The notes under the pieces: model-generated
The model's input: only the letters and a program-made list of their open reading frames with translations
Database searches by the model: none
What the model was told of the DNA's origin: nothing
From: Tetrastigma voinierianum
Taxonomy: Eukaryota; Streptophyta; Magnoliopsida; Vitales; Vitaceae
Direction: 5' to 3'
DNA: 64,000 nt
NCBI GenBank assembly: GCA_016808115.1
Contig: JAEQBH010004667.1
Span: forward strand, 352,501-416,500
Made by a program: the position numbers and the translations under genes
Shown: positions 44,301-57,800 of the stretch, piece by piece
Position numbering within the stretch: position 1 is the stretch's first letter
Layout of the letters: each line of letters starts with the position of its first letter

Positions 44301-45597
44301 CGACTCGGACTCCAAACTGGCAGACCTAATCTGACTCGAATCTACCAGGCATCAAATGGGCAGACCCAAACAGCAAACCAAAATTCTGCATGTGCACCCA
44401 GCCGGGAGAACCCAGCCGGACAAACCCAGCCGGGAGAACCCAGCTGAACAGCCCTTCCACTAGACTGTTCAAGGTAAACGGACCATAACTTAGGCTACAG
44501 AGGTTCGATTTGAGAATTTCAAAAGCCTAACATCAAGTTCACTTATGCGGCTGCAATTTACCTGAAGGACTCACTGCCAAATTCCCTTTGTTTCCTACCC
44601 AAAAACCAGTCCTAAAGTCCAACTAATGCATATAATCAAAATAGGGTAACTTCCCTTGGTTCAAAATGCAACCAAACATTCCCCTTGGGGAAAGACAACC
44701 AATATCGTTATCCATTTTAGCCATAACACATAAAATGTCACACAAGGACAATTACTTAGTCCGAAACTCAGTCCCGGAATTTCCAGCACACCGTCCCAAA
44801 GTCTTTGGACGATTCACATGGCCACTCACTGCCTCACACAACCCATGTCATTTGAATGGCCCTCAGACAAGGATTAAACCAAGTAGGAGAAAAAACCTCA
44901 CTCCTCTTGAGTTTTTTCAAAACCCCCAACTCGTCTCTATGCGGTTTCCCCCTGTCGGGAGGATGAACTTTCCTCTTGCTCTCGAAACCGGGCTGTCCGA
45001 TCACAAGAAATTTAGAGAGAAGGTGGAGTCTCCCTCTCTAAAACTCTATCTTTTCCTCCCTCTTTCTTTTCCCCTCTTTTCTTTTCCCCCATCCCACCGT
45101 TTGGTCCAAGATGGGCCAAGTGGGATGTCCACTCATATCACTTGTCAGCCTCTCATTGGCTCCTTTGGATTACCTTATCCCTTTATCCATTTACTTTGGA
45201 TTCCAACCCAATTATAGGTTGCCACATGTCTCCTAAGGGTCCCACTTGAGCCCTTTTGTTTGACATATCCTGCACTTGACACGTGGTACTATGTGAACCA
45301 CTCATCACGTGCCAAGTGTCCCGTACCACCCTCAGTGTCTCGAAAAACATGAAATTCTGATTGTTTCGGAATTAGACGAAATTCGACGTGGTAGCTAGAT
45401 TTCACGAAACGATGCTAACGGTGAAGTCCGTTTCATCATCCGAGATCTAGAAAAATTCCAGTTTTTCAACCGAAATTACCGTTTTACCTTTCCTCATAAA
45501 ATTTGGGTTTTTCAGGGTTTCACAAAAATAGATAGATATTCTATATATATATATAGAATATATATCTAAAATAGAGAATATAAATAAAGAGAAATAA

Positions 45598-48500
45598 TGT
45601 GACGCCCCAAATTTCGGGGGTCATTTTTTTTTTTTTCATTCAAGAGCTTAATGTACAACTCTTTTACATACCAAAATATATGAAACTACATTGTTCTAAT
45701 ATATTTTACAAAAATGTCTCTCACTACACAACCCGGCCTCTTCATACTCATGGCCTTGAGGGAGTCTGTCTTTCAGAAAATTCGAAAGGGGGGGGTCCTG
45801 ACGACTGGGTGAGCAAAGCCCGCAGTACACTCCTACAAGGATTACCGCCCCACCTAACTCCGCACATGCAATGATCGTAGAAACACACATTCAAGTAAGA
45901 TACTTACATGAATGTCAATGCATGAAATGTCCTCATTCATAACCCAGTCACCACCCCACTTCACACCTACGGCGACAAGTGTGAAACCAACTGGCTATTT
46001 TGTTCCACAAATGACCATTTTCCAAAAAACAAGAATTTTGTTTTTAAAAGTTTGTAACCCATCGAAACCTCCAATGTTCATTTGATTCGATCAAATTTTT
46101 GTGTCTCTCCTCTCTCTCTCTCAAATGGCTTTACCAGGGCCACGGATTTTTCTCAAGCCACCGCAGCATGTCGCACGTTCCAACATTTTCACCGAACTTA
46201 CATCACCGGGATTCATGCCCAACCGTGACAACATTGCCGACCTGGGGGATCTACCCCATCTTGCTACGCCCAACACACGTATATTTATTTTCATTTCTTT
46301 CAAAACCGTGTGACTCTTTTGGACTTTGTCCCATTACCCGAGTCCACCAATCAACACCATACAGTGTTGACTCACAACCATGTATCCATGACACTCCATC
46401 GAACACCTAACATAGTGTCGATCCCAACCATGCACTCACACCCATGTCATGCAATGTTTTCATGCACGTGCAATGCCATTATGCCAATTGTATATATATG
46501 AGTGCTACATACACAATGAGAACTATATGTGCACACTTACTCATGCATATTCATCCATGCATTATTTGGACATTTACATTAAAGTGCATACCAATTCCGA
46601 ACCATGTTATCCAACGTTTCACACATCAAGTTCAAGTAGGCACATGCATATTAACAAAATTCCTGAATATACCAAGACAATTATAATTAATGATATAATT
46701 CTCCTTCATGCACAACCCATTTTAATACATCATACAGCATACATTAACATGTCATATTCTCACTGCACGTTATTCACACAAGCCACAATACACAACCTAA
46801 CTGGCCAGCACTAACTGCTCGATTAGCCAATGTCCTCCATAGAAATATGGCTGTAATCTTGACTCAATGGGCTTTCCATAGAGTCCAAGAACAATCTCGA
46901 ATCGAATTTAACAAACAGTTATGACCGGGGCTGGGAGGCCATCAAGATCTCACCCGCAATTCAATTTTACTTGCCGTAACGCCCTTTCCGGCCAGCTCCA
47001 GCACCCAATACCCTCCAAAGACATTTGGATGGAAACTTGACTCAATGGGCTTTCCATGGAGTCCTAGAACACCCGAATCAGAATTTGGACGAAGAAGTTA
47101 TGACCTTCCGAAGTTGCAGGTCACACATGACTAAACTGGTTTCACCCTAAAGAAATACCCTACTTACCCGAATGCCCCTTTCCGGATGGCTCCGACACCC
47201 ACTGCCCTCTAAAGACATTCAGCTGAAAACTTGACTCAATGGAAGTCATAGATTCATAAACATCTGGAATCAATTCGACTAAGAAGTTATGACCTTCTGG
47301 TTAAGAGGTCATATATGCACGGTCCGTTCTGACCCGAAACCTACCTTACTTACCCAAACTCCCCTTTCCGGATGGCTCAGACACCCACTGCCCTCTAAAG
47401 ACATTCGGCTGAAAACTTGACTCAATGGGCTTTCCATAGAGTTCAAGAACACCCGACCACTGACAAGAAGCTTATGACCTTCCTAAATTGGCGTCGCCAC
47501 GACTAAACCGTCTCACCCAAGCAGCCTACCTTACTTACCCGAACGACCCTTTCCGGACGGCTCCGACACCCACTGCCCTATAAAGACATTTGGATGAAAA
47601 CTTGACTCAATGGGCTTTCCATAGAGTCCAAGAACACCCGAATCGGAATTCGGACGAAGAAGTTATGACCTTCCGAAGTCGGAGGTCACACATGACTAAA
47701 CCGGCCTCACCCGAGCGTACCACCTTACTTCTTACTCCACGCCCTTTCGACTCGATCTGGAACCCACTGCCCCTAAAGACCCGGATTAAAACTCGACTCC
47801 AATGGGCTTTCCATGTAGTCCAAGAACACCCGACCTGAATTCTCGACGGCTAGCAGGACTCCTCGTTGGAGGTCACACATGACTAAACCTGTCTTACCCT
47901 GACAAATTTACCCATTTACCCAATGCCCTTCCCACTTTGCCTAAAACCACCGCCCCCATGACCACAGCACTGACCAATGGCTTTCCATAGAGTCCAAGAA
48001 CAATTTAATCGGAGTTCGACAAGAAAGTTATGACCTTCCGTCGGAGGTCATGCAGATCCACTCAAATGGAACTCATCCGGGGAACCATCTGGTGAACTGC
48101 GCACTCCAACAGGGTATCACGGCAGACTAGCCGTGGTGAAACCTGCCTTGACAGCCCTTTCCACTGGGATTCAGCACACTCAACCACCATAACTTGAGTT
48201 GAGTAGAGGTCTGATTTTGAGAAATTCAAAAAGCCCACATCAAGTTCACCGATGTGGTCACAATTTACCCAAGGACTCACTCACCAATTTCTTTCATTCC
48301 TCAAAAATCAGTTCTAATGTCCCGCTAATGCAATTCTGTGGCAGCTTCATGGTTCAAAAATACAACCAAACATCTCCCCTTAGGGTAAAACAAACCACCA
48401 CACAACTTCTTAGATAGAAAGTAACCAAAGTAGGAGAAGATGCACTTTGAGTTTGTCGAACTCTGATTCCTGCCTTCACATGGGTCTTGTCGTGAGGATG

Positions 48501-49024
48501 AACTCTTCCTCTTGCTCCACTTGAAATTCACCGAGATCCGGACATCGGGAAATTTAGGAGAAGGTGAGCCCTCCCCAAACTTCTTTCAAACTGTCATTTC
48601 TTTCCTTCTCCCTCTCTCCCAACCTAAGGTAGAAGATGTGCTCGCCGGTAAGTTCCTCCCACTTGCCACTTGTCCAATTCCAAATGGCTCCTTGGATTGC
48701 CATCTTTGTCACCTAGACCACCCACCTTGATTTCCCTCCAATCACAGGTTGCCACATGTCTCTTCTCTGGCTGTCCCACTTGAGCTATTTGTTTAATTCG
48801 GGGCTTCCACCAACACTTGTTCATCTCCACTTCTGCACTACCCTCCTAAGTAGCCTCAAAAACGCTGGAATTCTATGTCCCAAAATTCACGTGTTAGCTG
48901 ATTTCACGGTATTTGATTCCAATGCTGAAGTCCGTTTCATCATCCGAGATCTAGAAAATTCTGATTTTGACCAAATTGGTCATTATTTATCATTTTTAAA
49001 ATTAGAATTTTCTCTCAAGCCATA
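45598..49024 (-). mobile_element. Solo LTR, family A long form (probable TSD AATAA)
   Basis: Starts TGTGACGCCCCAAATTTCGG at 45598, preceded by AATAA (45593-45597). The right end near 49024 is degenerate (CTCAAGCCATA) but is followed by AATAA at 49025-49029. Length 3427, like its neighbour at 42071-45524; the two are only 73 bases apart in the same orientation. It carries seven 185 bp modules at 46858-48050. Confidence 0.75.
46858..48050 (-). repeat. Seven LTR modules with about 185 bp period
   Basis: TTGACTCAATGGGCTTTCC-like starts lie near 46858, 47036, 47228, 47416, 47600, 47789 and 47970, steps of 178-192 bases. Each unit also has CCAAGAACACCCG, GAAGAAGTTATGACC and a CACCCACTGCCCTCTAAAGACATT block. 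Confidence 0.85.
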
Positions 49025-49029
49025 AATAA

Positions 49030-49371
49030 AGATTCATCCAAAGTAAAAATATATTATATAAATAACTAGAATTAGGATTTATAATATGTGGAATGCAACA
49101 CTCCAAATATCAAATAGGAAAGAAAATCACTAAGTAGAAATACATTGATTTACTATGACAAATTGAAAAGAGAAAAGAAAGTTAACAAAATTAGAAAGTA
49201 TGGGATTTAATACCCAAGATGGAAGATTAGGAAGAAGAAAATTAATTACCAAAAACTAGTAAATGTAGAGGCACTAACCGAACCCAATGTATATTAGTAG
49301 GAAAAAGTCATCAATATAATAGGATAAAAAACGTTTTTAGATTTTTAATCTATTTTTATTTATTGTCAATG
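49030..49371. other. AT-rich intergenic sequence
   Basis: About 340 A-rich bases between the family A solo LTR and the SINE-like unit. No motif or ORF worth naming. Confidence 0.5.
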
Positions 49372-49500
49372 AGATTTGGCTCAGTGGTTAAAGAATCGAA
49401 CGAGTCATAGGGAAGAACTAGATTCGAGACTCCCGAGACAGATTACTATAACTTTGTAATGTAGTAAATAGATGTAAAACGGAAAATCTTTTTTTTTTAT
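49372..49500 (+). repeat. tRNA-derived SINE-like element
   Basis: TTGGCTCAGTGGTTAAAGA (A box, about 49376-49394) and GATTCGAGACTCC (B box, about 49421-49433) are in the right order. The region after CCCGAGACAG leads to GGAAAATC and a T-run near 49491. This resembles plant Au-like SINEs. No TSD was fixed. Confidence 0.5.
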
Positions 49501-50262
49501 TTAATATGATTTTATATTTATATTTAAATAAAAATAAAAGTATTTCATATATCATATTCTTAAAATATTCTAATTTGAAAACAAAATAAAATTTTGAAAA
49601 ATAATTAGTGATTTGAAGTTGAAAATAGAGATCCTCAAACCAAGTTGAAAGCGAAAAAAGGTTTTGATAATATTGTTGGCTCTATTACCTCAAAATATGG
49701 AGAATCCATTTATCCCATTGTAGTTTGATTGCATCTTCGAAAACAATCTACTGTTTTAATTTTATGGCCTTAAGCTTTAAAAATAGGTTTGGGCTTTCTT
49801 AATTTGATCCCTCTTAATTTAGCCTCATAAAAATGACTTTGGCCAAATTTCAATTTGGGCTTTAACACCTCCTTTGTTCTGTTTTTTTTTTTTTTTTATA
49901 AATATAAAGGCAAATACACTGATTTTCCTTTATTTCTCTAAAAATGTTTCAGGTAGCTTTCAACACACATGGAAGATAAATATCCTGGAACCATTGTTTT
50001 TACTTTCCCCTTTTATTTATTTTTTCGTTCCTTTATATTTGGGAACTTATTAAATCACTTAAAGGATTTATTTATTATTTATTTTTCATCAAAGAAAAAG
50101 CCAAAACAGTTAGACGTGAAATGTGTCCATAATGTGGTGAGATTGAAATGAAAAGTCAAAACCATTATTTTTAGTTTCCCTTTTATTTATATTTTATATT
50201 TGGGAACATATTAACTACTTTTCTATAATTTTTTTATTTTTTTATCTTTCTATCAAATTTTA
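49501..50262. other. AT-rich sequence, nothing recognised
   Basis: About 760 bases, rich in T and A runs. A short ORF at 49969-50151 has no domain. A related TTTACTTTCCCCTTTTATTTATTTT segment recurs at about 50000 and 50170, suggesting an old duplication. Confidence 0.5.
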
Positions 50263-50513
50263 TCCATTCTTCATGAAAAATATTTTGACAAAGATTAAAC
50301 CTAATTCTCATTGTCAAAAACTTGTTTTCATCCATTCTTTATGAAAAAAAAAAAATTAGAGATTAAATCTAATTCTCATTGCAAAAAACTTGTTATTATT
50401 ATTCCTCATGAAAAAAAATTTTGACAGGGATTCAACCTAATTTTGATTGCTAGAAACTTGTTTTCATCAATTCTTCATGAGAACAAAAATTTTTGATAGA
50501 GATTAAACCTAAT
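50263..50513. repeat. Tandem repeat of about 70 bp, 3.5 units
   Basis: Units of the form TTCATGAAAAA, GATTAAACCTAATT, CTCATTG and AAAACTTGTTTT start near 50268, 50335, 50400 and 50468. The array ends just before the copia pol relic. Confidence 0.8.
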
Positions 50514-50529
50514 AAACAATGGGGATTCA

Positions 50530-51822
50530 TTCATATTGCAATGTAGCAGGAGATAGGGCAATTTACAAGAAATGAAGTTTGAGACTTAGTGCTTAGACTA
50601 AAAGATGCTAATGTCATAGGAACAAAATGGATCTTCAAAAACAAATAAGATAAAAATGGAAACATAACAAGAAACAAAGCCCGTTTGGTTGCTCAAGAGT
50701 ACACATATGTTGAAGGAATAGACTTTGATGAGACTTTTGCTCCAATGACTCCATCTAGAATCCATTAGTCTCCTAATGGCCTTTGCTTGCACTCCCCACT
50801 TCAAGCTCTATCAAATGGATGTCAAAAGTGCTTTTCTCAATGGAAACTTGAAAGAAAAGGTATATGTTGCTCAACCAAAAGGGTTTGAAAATCCCATACG
50901 ACCAAATCATGTTTATAAGCTAAAAAAGCCCTTGTGCAGGTTGAAACAAGTTCCTAAAGCCTGTTATGAAAGGTTGATAGAATATCTTATCAGGAAGGGA
51001 TGCTCTCGGGGGGGATCAAACCGAACTCTCTTCATAAAAAGAAGCAACTCGAATATAATATGGCACAAATCTATGTGGATGACAGTCTTTAGTGCCACAT
51101 CACACAAGTTGGTGGATCACTTTGTGCATCACATGAGTCCTAAGTTTGAAATGAGTCTTGTAGCATAACTGACCTACTTCCTAGGACTCCAAGCAAAAAA
51201 TATGAATAATGGAACCTTCATATTCCCAACCAAATATACCAAAATTTTGGCCAAGAAGTTTGGATTGGATTTTGCCACACATCGAAGAAGTCCTATTGGA
51301 ACACATGAGAAAATCTCATGTGATGAAGGAGAAAAGCCTGTTGATCAAACCTCTATCGAGTATATGCATTTGCGCCTTACTTCTATCTCACTTACTAGCC
51401 GAATTTCACATATGTTATGTTTCATGGGATTCTATGCTCATTATCAAGCTCATTCCAAGGAAAGTCACTGACAAGCTTACTTAAGAGGAATCATAAATAT
51501 GTCAATGGAACGACAGAATCAACCATGGTATTCTCAAGATCTCTACGCACCAACCTTAATCGCTTATTGTGGGATGCGCATTGGGTCGAAACTCTAATGA
51601 CATGAAAAGTACCTTGAGCGGATGTTTCTACCTTAACAACAACTTTGTCTTTGGTCAGGCAAACAGAGTCAGATATCCCTCTTCACGTAGAAGAGAGAGT
51701 GTTCACAAACTATTTAGATGAAAGCATATTTCGCAAGGATTATGGTGCCTCACAAGATAATGCACCATCCGGTGTGACATTGTATGGTGATCGGACCATC
51801 ATAGCACTAATATTTCTACTTT
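50530..51822 (+). pseudogene. Ty1/copia pol relic: RT and start of RNase H
   Basis: 50600-50765 reads LKDANVIGTKWIFKNK, ARLVAQEYTYVEGIDFDETFAPM, the N-terminal copia RT signature, with a stop in between. ORF 50776-51168 continues MDVKSAFLNGNLKEKVYVAQPKGFE and VYKLKKPLCRLKQVPKACYE. The YVDD active site is present (IYVDD at about 51074-51088) but in another frame. TYFLGLQ follows near 51176, then KKFGLDFATHRRSP and SCDEGEKPVDQT in ORF 51202-51471. Near 51600-51650 GCFYLNNNFVF belongs to RNase H. The layout is a SIRE/Maximus-like copia element. Gag, protease and integrase upstream are missing. The end of pol lies at 57841-58070 beyond two nested LTRs. Confidence 0.85.
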
Positions 51823-51890
51823 AAGATATATTCAAACAACAATACAAATACAATATCGTTTTCAATACCGTAGCTCTATGCTACTTGTGC

Positions 51891-54800
51891 TGTGATACCA
51901 AAATATATGTAATAATTCTTTCTTTAACAATAAATTAGAATTAATTAAAATATAAGTAACGCTCCAACGCTACCGATACTAATACAATTACGTTCGTATA
52001 CCATAGAATATATAATAATACGTATCAAAACATTTCGCTGCAATGCATCATTTTGGGATAACTATTTAGGCACGTGGCATTATATGCCCTTTTCAATCGA
52101 TCATTTACAAAAATATATTAGAGTTTTATTATCAAAACATTTACAAAATAAAACTAAAGTTTATACAAATGGTCAAATCCATTTCCTCATGAATTCTACG
52201 TTCCACTTTACTTCGATTAATCGTGAAGCTTCGACGCTGGACTCTAAATTCAGGTCTTGTCATCGCATGTCTTCACTCGATACCCGCCATAATTAAAACA
52301 ACGTGCTAAGCATTCATGCTTAGTGGTTCTATACCTTCATTTCGCTTTGAATCACCATGCAATGTTTACAAAACAATGCTTTTGTATATTTTCTTAATTG
52401 ACTAATACAATATATTATTATATATACATATATATATATATATATATTCATCATTGGTCATTTCAGTTATAATTTATATGCACTCAAATCATTCAAATCA
52501 CAAATTATGCACTTTCAATCTCATTATCATCTTGCCTTATCGAATCTAACCTATGCTTTCTTGGCACAGTAGATAACTAATCACCAACACTGCCCCACTA
52601 AGCCAAAGCAGCCTAAGATAAAAGGTTTTATAATACAGTACGGTTCCAATAATAAGATCGTTATTAAAATCAATTTCGTGGAACACTACTGACACCCCGG
52701 TCACTACTGATCGGAGTGATAATTTTATTACTGCCTTGCGGCAAGATCGCACTCGAATTTTATCGTATACCAATCATCATTGTAATTCTAAAATTTCTAA
52801 TTTTTATAATAATTTTATTATATATTCAGTATAAATAAATTGAGTCAAACTCGTATTTCCAAAATTGTTAAATGAATATTGATTGTTATTCGATAAGTAA
52901 TTTAAAAGACTGAACCCGAAATTTACCTAAGTGTCAAGGGCAACTGAAATTTGTAAAATGAGGACCTAAGGGTCAAAAAGTAGAATGGAGTTTGCAATCG
53001 CCAAAGGGAATTAAATGTTAAATGATAGAACCCGAAATTTACCCAAGGAAAAAGGGGAAAATAGGAATTTTACAAAATCGTGACCTATACGGTAAGTAAT
53101 AAAGAATAAATGTTTAAGTGTGAATAATGGGAAGTGATAGTGCAAATAAAGGGACTTAAGTCAAAAATGGATTAAAAGGCCAAAAATGAATTGGAGCCAA
53201 ACAAGGCTTTATGGGATTAAGTGACTTAAGTCACATTTGATCATAGAAGAGCACATTTGTGCATTTTGAGCAAAACCGTATTTGAGAGCTTGGGAGAGGG
53301 GAAAACTAGGGCTTTAGAGAGAAGAAGAGAAATTGATGAGAATCTCTTCAAGTTTCCTCAAGTTCTAGCAAGGAAGAAGAAGAAAGGAGCTAAGGCTTGG
53401 AGAACAATTGATTCAAGGTAAGAACACAAACCCTAGTTTTGTTTTAAATGATGTTTGGGTTAGGAAAACCCTAATACATCTGGCGGCTCTTAATTTTGGT
53501 TGTTCTAATATGTTATTGGGAGAGTTTTTTTCTTTTGAGTTTTGGGTTTGATTTTGGAGGTGTTTTGAAAGAAAATCACGAAGAGGAAATGATGAAGCTT
53601 CAAAGGAGATACTGGCCAAAATTTTTCCAACCAGTGTTTGTTTCGCCATAACTTGGTCATTTCTCATCCAAATTGAGTGATTCAAATTGTTGGGTACACT
53701 AGACGTCTAGGAAAACAAATCTCCATGAAATAGGTGTACCCATATTTGGACCCCATTGGACCCAGAAATTCGTTGAAGTGATGCTCTGTTTCTGATAAAA
53801 TTTCTAGTTCAGTTATGAAATAGTTATGTGTTTTGGAATAGTTTTGGTATTTAGGCCATAAGTTGAGTTTCATTCATCCAAATTGAGTGATTCAAAATTA
53901 TGGGTAAACTAGACATCTAGAAAAATAATGTACTTGAAGGAAGTGTATACAAATTGTAACACCAAAGTGCCTAGAAATCCATCAAAGGAGAGCTATGTGC
54001 AAGAACAATATGATTTTGTTTTGCAAATTAGAGTAGTCTGGATGTAAAATGCAATAACTTGAGTTTTGGTGATCCAAATTGGATGATTCTAATTGGAGAG
54101 GAAACCTTAAAATCATAGCTTTAAATTAGTAGAAGGAATCATTACCAAACTATGTAGTTAAGACCTTTGAAATTAGGAATAACACTAGGTAACCGAGTGA
54201 GCTAAGCATACTGACCAGTTTGACATTAAAATGTCGTAACTTGAGTTTGGGTAAATCAAATGAGATGATTCAATTCCTACTAAAAATAGACTCATAGAGC
54301 TATAATTTTCTTGAAGGAAGCATGACCAAAATATGGCTCATGTGTCCTTAGAAAATTTTTCAAGTGAAGGGCTATCGGGTAGACATAAATCCTGACCAAA
54401 AAAACAAAAAACTTCTAGAATAACCTACTAATATGTGATTGTCATTGTAGTTGAATAGGGGCTGACAAGGAGGAAAGCCAGTTTGGAAGTCGAGATTCCG
54501 AAGATCGGAATCAAAGCGACAATTTTGGTTTGTTCTACCTTTTTCCTATTCTCGTTTCAAGATTTGAACTATTTGTTCTAAATGCAAAAGAAAAGCATAT
54601 TGATTGGTTTTAATTGATTTGAGAAAAGTGATTGTGAAATTTTTGCATATGACAATTGCATGATTATTGAAAATGAACCGTTTATATGAATGTACATATT
54701 GTACTGTATTTTTCTATAAAGAATTTGAACGCCCTTAATAGAATGTTAACCGCTATTTCGAGATACGATAGACGGTGATAATTAACAGGCCAAAATAAAG

Positions 54801-57800
54801 AAGATTTAATGAATCGATTGTATTGGATAGGTTACTGACACAGTTTCAATGCGGACCAGACGGGTAATGTTCACTAATTGATTTTAATAACCAGTCAGCA
54901 GCCCAGCGGGATCGTACTGTGTTATAAACCGCTTTATACTCGGGTCCCAGCCGCCACCGGATCGTACCCGTGATTCCCGATATATCCTCGTATACCGAAA
55001 ACATAGGTTAAATTTGTTAAGGGCATAATATAATTGATTTGACTATGAGATTGTGACAAATTGGAATTGAAAAGCATAATTGCAAATTTGAAATGAAAAG
55101 AGCATTGTGAAATGCATGATTTGTTTATAAATGATTTATTGCATATGAAAGTATATCGACGATCAACAAACCTAAAATGATTGTATATGAAATAAGTATA
55201 TGTATTGTATTGACATTGATCATCCAAAAAGATTTGAAAGTCTTGTTTACTAAAATTGCATGATTTGATTTAAACTGAAACTGAGAATGGAATTGTATAG
55301 AACTACTAAGCATGAAAATGCTTAGCGTGTAGTTTTATCTATGCGCAGGTACCGAGTGATTGACAGTGATTGAAAGCGGACCCAAGGTCGAGAAGCTCAG
55401 AGTCATTCAGAAAGTTCACGGAGTATGCTCCGTCACATGCATCCTCATCATTTTGAGCATGACATTGTTTTGTGATATTGATATTTTGTAAACACAATTT
55501 AAACTCTGAACATCTATTTTGTAAATCATTTTGAAAAGGCTTGATATGCCTTTATAGTAACTGTACTTTTGAATTTGTAAATGTTTATGGGCTCGTCCCA
55601 AATTGAAATCGCTTTCGCAAAGATTTGAGAATGAAATGTATTTGATAAACGGATTTGGTTAATGGCTTCGGTCGGACGTCCCTGGGTTTCGGTTCGGATC
55701 CGCTAACCGGGTCGGGCTTGGTTCAGGGGTCGCCACAATCCTTAACTCAAATTTAACGGTTAACATTCTTTTATGGGCATTCGAATCATTCAATACAATT
55801 TACAATATGTATATACATTTGGATACAATAATTTATTTTTCAACACTCATGCAAATTTTCATATCCAATTTATTTTGCAATCGGTTGTCTCAAATCAATT
55901 TAAAACAAATCAATGCAATTTATCATAAATCATTTCCATATTTCATATTATTTCACAATCAATTTTGAAACAATGAAAAAAGAGTGTAGAACAAACTTTC
56001 ACAAATTTTAAACAAGTGAGAGATTGAAGAGTTGTCGCTCTTCGATTCCTATCCTCGGAATCCCGTTCTTGGGTCAAGCTTCCTCGTTACCAACCCCAAA
56101 TCCATCACAAATATGTCACAATTAAAGAATAACCCAAGAAAGAAAAATCAAATGTGCATTCTAGGATTTTTGGTTAGGGTTGATGTCTATCCAATACTCC
56201 TTCACTTGAAAAATTTTCTGGGGACACGAGCCATATTTTTCTCATGCTTCCTTCAATAAAATGATGGCTCTATGAGTCTATTTTCTGTAGGAATTGTAAT
56301 CATCTCATTTGGATCACCCAAACTCAAGTTGAGGCATTTTAATGCCAAACTAGTCGATATGCCCAGCTCATTGGATCACCTACTGTTATTTTTTATTTCT
56401 AGGGTCTTAACTCCATAAATTGGTAATGTTTCCTTCACTTAGTTGAAGCTATGGTTCTAAAGTTTCTTCTCCAATTGGAATCATCAAATTTGAATCACCA
56501 AAACTCAAGTTGCGGCATTTTAATGTCAAACTAGTCGATATGCCCAGCTCACTGGATCACCTACTGTTATTTTCTATTTCTAGGGTCTTAACTCCATAAA
56601 TTGGTAATGGTTATTTCACTTATTTGAAGCTATGGTTCTAAGGTTTCTTATCCAATTGGAATCATCCAATTTGAATCACCAAAACTCAAGTTATTGCATT
56701 TTACATCTAGAATACTCTAATTTGCAAAACAGAATCTGCACATTGCTCCACTTTGACAGATTTTTGGGCACTTAGGGGTTACAAATTACATACACTTCCT
56801 TCAAGTAAATTATTTCCCTAAAAGTCTAGTTTACCCAAAATTTTGAATCACTCAATTTGGATGAGTGAAACTCATTTTATGGCCAAAACACCACAACTAC
56901 ACCCAAAACAGGGCATACCCATGAGCTATCCGAAACTCACCTTTAAGACCATATTCGGGAGCCTTAGTGCTACAATTTGCTATTGGTTCATTCTATATAT
57001 TTGTAGCTTTAGCTCTTATGGTTCTTTACCAATTGGAATCACTTCATTTGGATGATTATAACTTAACCTAAGTCAAAACAAGAACAGGGGTTTTGACAAA
57101 TTTTTGACAGCAACTCCTTTGAAAACCCAACATTTTCCTTTTTTACAAACATTCCTCTCAAAACCAATCAAAACCAATACCAACCAACAATACACTTTAA
57201 AACTCAACCCAACACCACCCCAAAACTGATCTACAACCAATCAAAATCACCTTTACAAGGTTAGGGTTTTTCCCCAAATCCAAGCTGGGGTTTGTGTTCT
57301 TACTTTGAATCTCTTGAAACTTCTTGCCCTAGCTTTCTCCTTGAACATCCTTGTAAGATCTTGCACCAAAAAGCAAGTTCCACACCAATCTCTTGATCTT
57401 CACTCAAAACCCTAGCTTTTCTCTCTCTCAATCTCCAAATACGTTTTTGCACAAATGGTCATTCAATAAACCAAATGTGGTCTTAAGTCACTTGACATCA
57501 TAAGGCCATGTTTGGCTTTAAAATCCATTTTTGAGTTAAGTTCTCCCAATTTTCCATATAACTACATACTTTCTCTCATTTGCACTTCACTCCCTCACTC
57601 ATTCACACTTACACATTTTTTTTATAATAAATGACCCTTAGGTCCTCATTTGATAATTTTCCCATTTTACCTTAACACTTGGGTAAATTCCGAGTTCATT
57701 CATTGAATCATAATCAATCATTTATCATTTAACATTTAACATACAACCATTTAACAATACCTGCAAAACCCCAGCTTTGTCAATTTATAATATAAACACA

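Larger units (their letters stand above)
42071..45524 (-). mobile_element. Solo LTR, family A long form (TSD AAAAT)
   Basis: Plus-strand ends TGTGACGCCCCTATCCCAGG and GGGTTTCACA, flanked by AAAAT at 42066-42070 and 45525-45529. Length 3454, about 1.5 kb longer than the other family A LTRs, because of tandem modules at 42766-42922 and 43674-44300. The right part (GGTGAAGTCCGTTTCATCATCCGAGATCTAG at about 45418) matches the other family A LTRs. The ORF 44666-45217 overlaps it and has no domain. Confidence 0.9.

Noticed and set aside
44666..45217. 183-codon plus-strand ORF
   Set aside because: It is inside the solo LTR 42071-45524, has no domain, and a close relative of the sequence in the next LTR does not keep the frame.
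45598..49024. 42071-45524 and 45598-49024 as the two LTRs of one element
   Set aside because: Each has its own target duplication and only 73 bases lie between them, with no PBS, PPT or coding region.
52900..55740. 52911 (GAACCCGAAATTTACC) as the start of LTR-C copy 2
   Set aside because: Comparison with copy 1 shows homology extending left to 52781, where TGTAATTC follows ATCAT, a better LTR start with a near-matching duplication.
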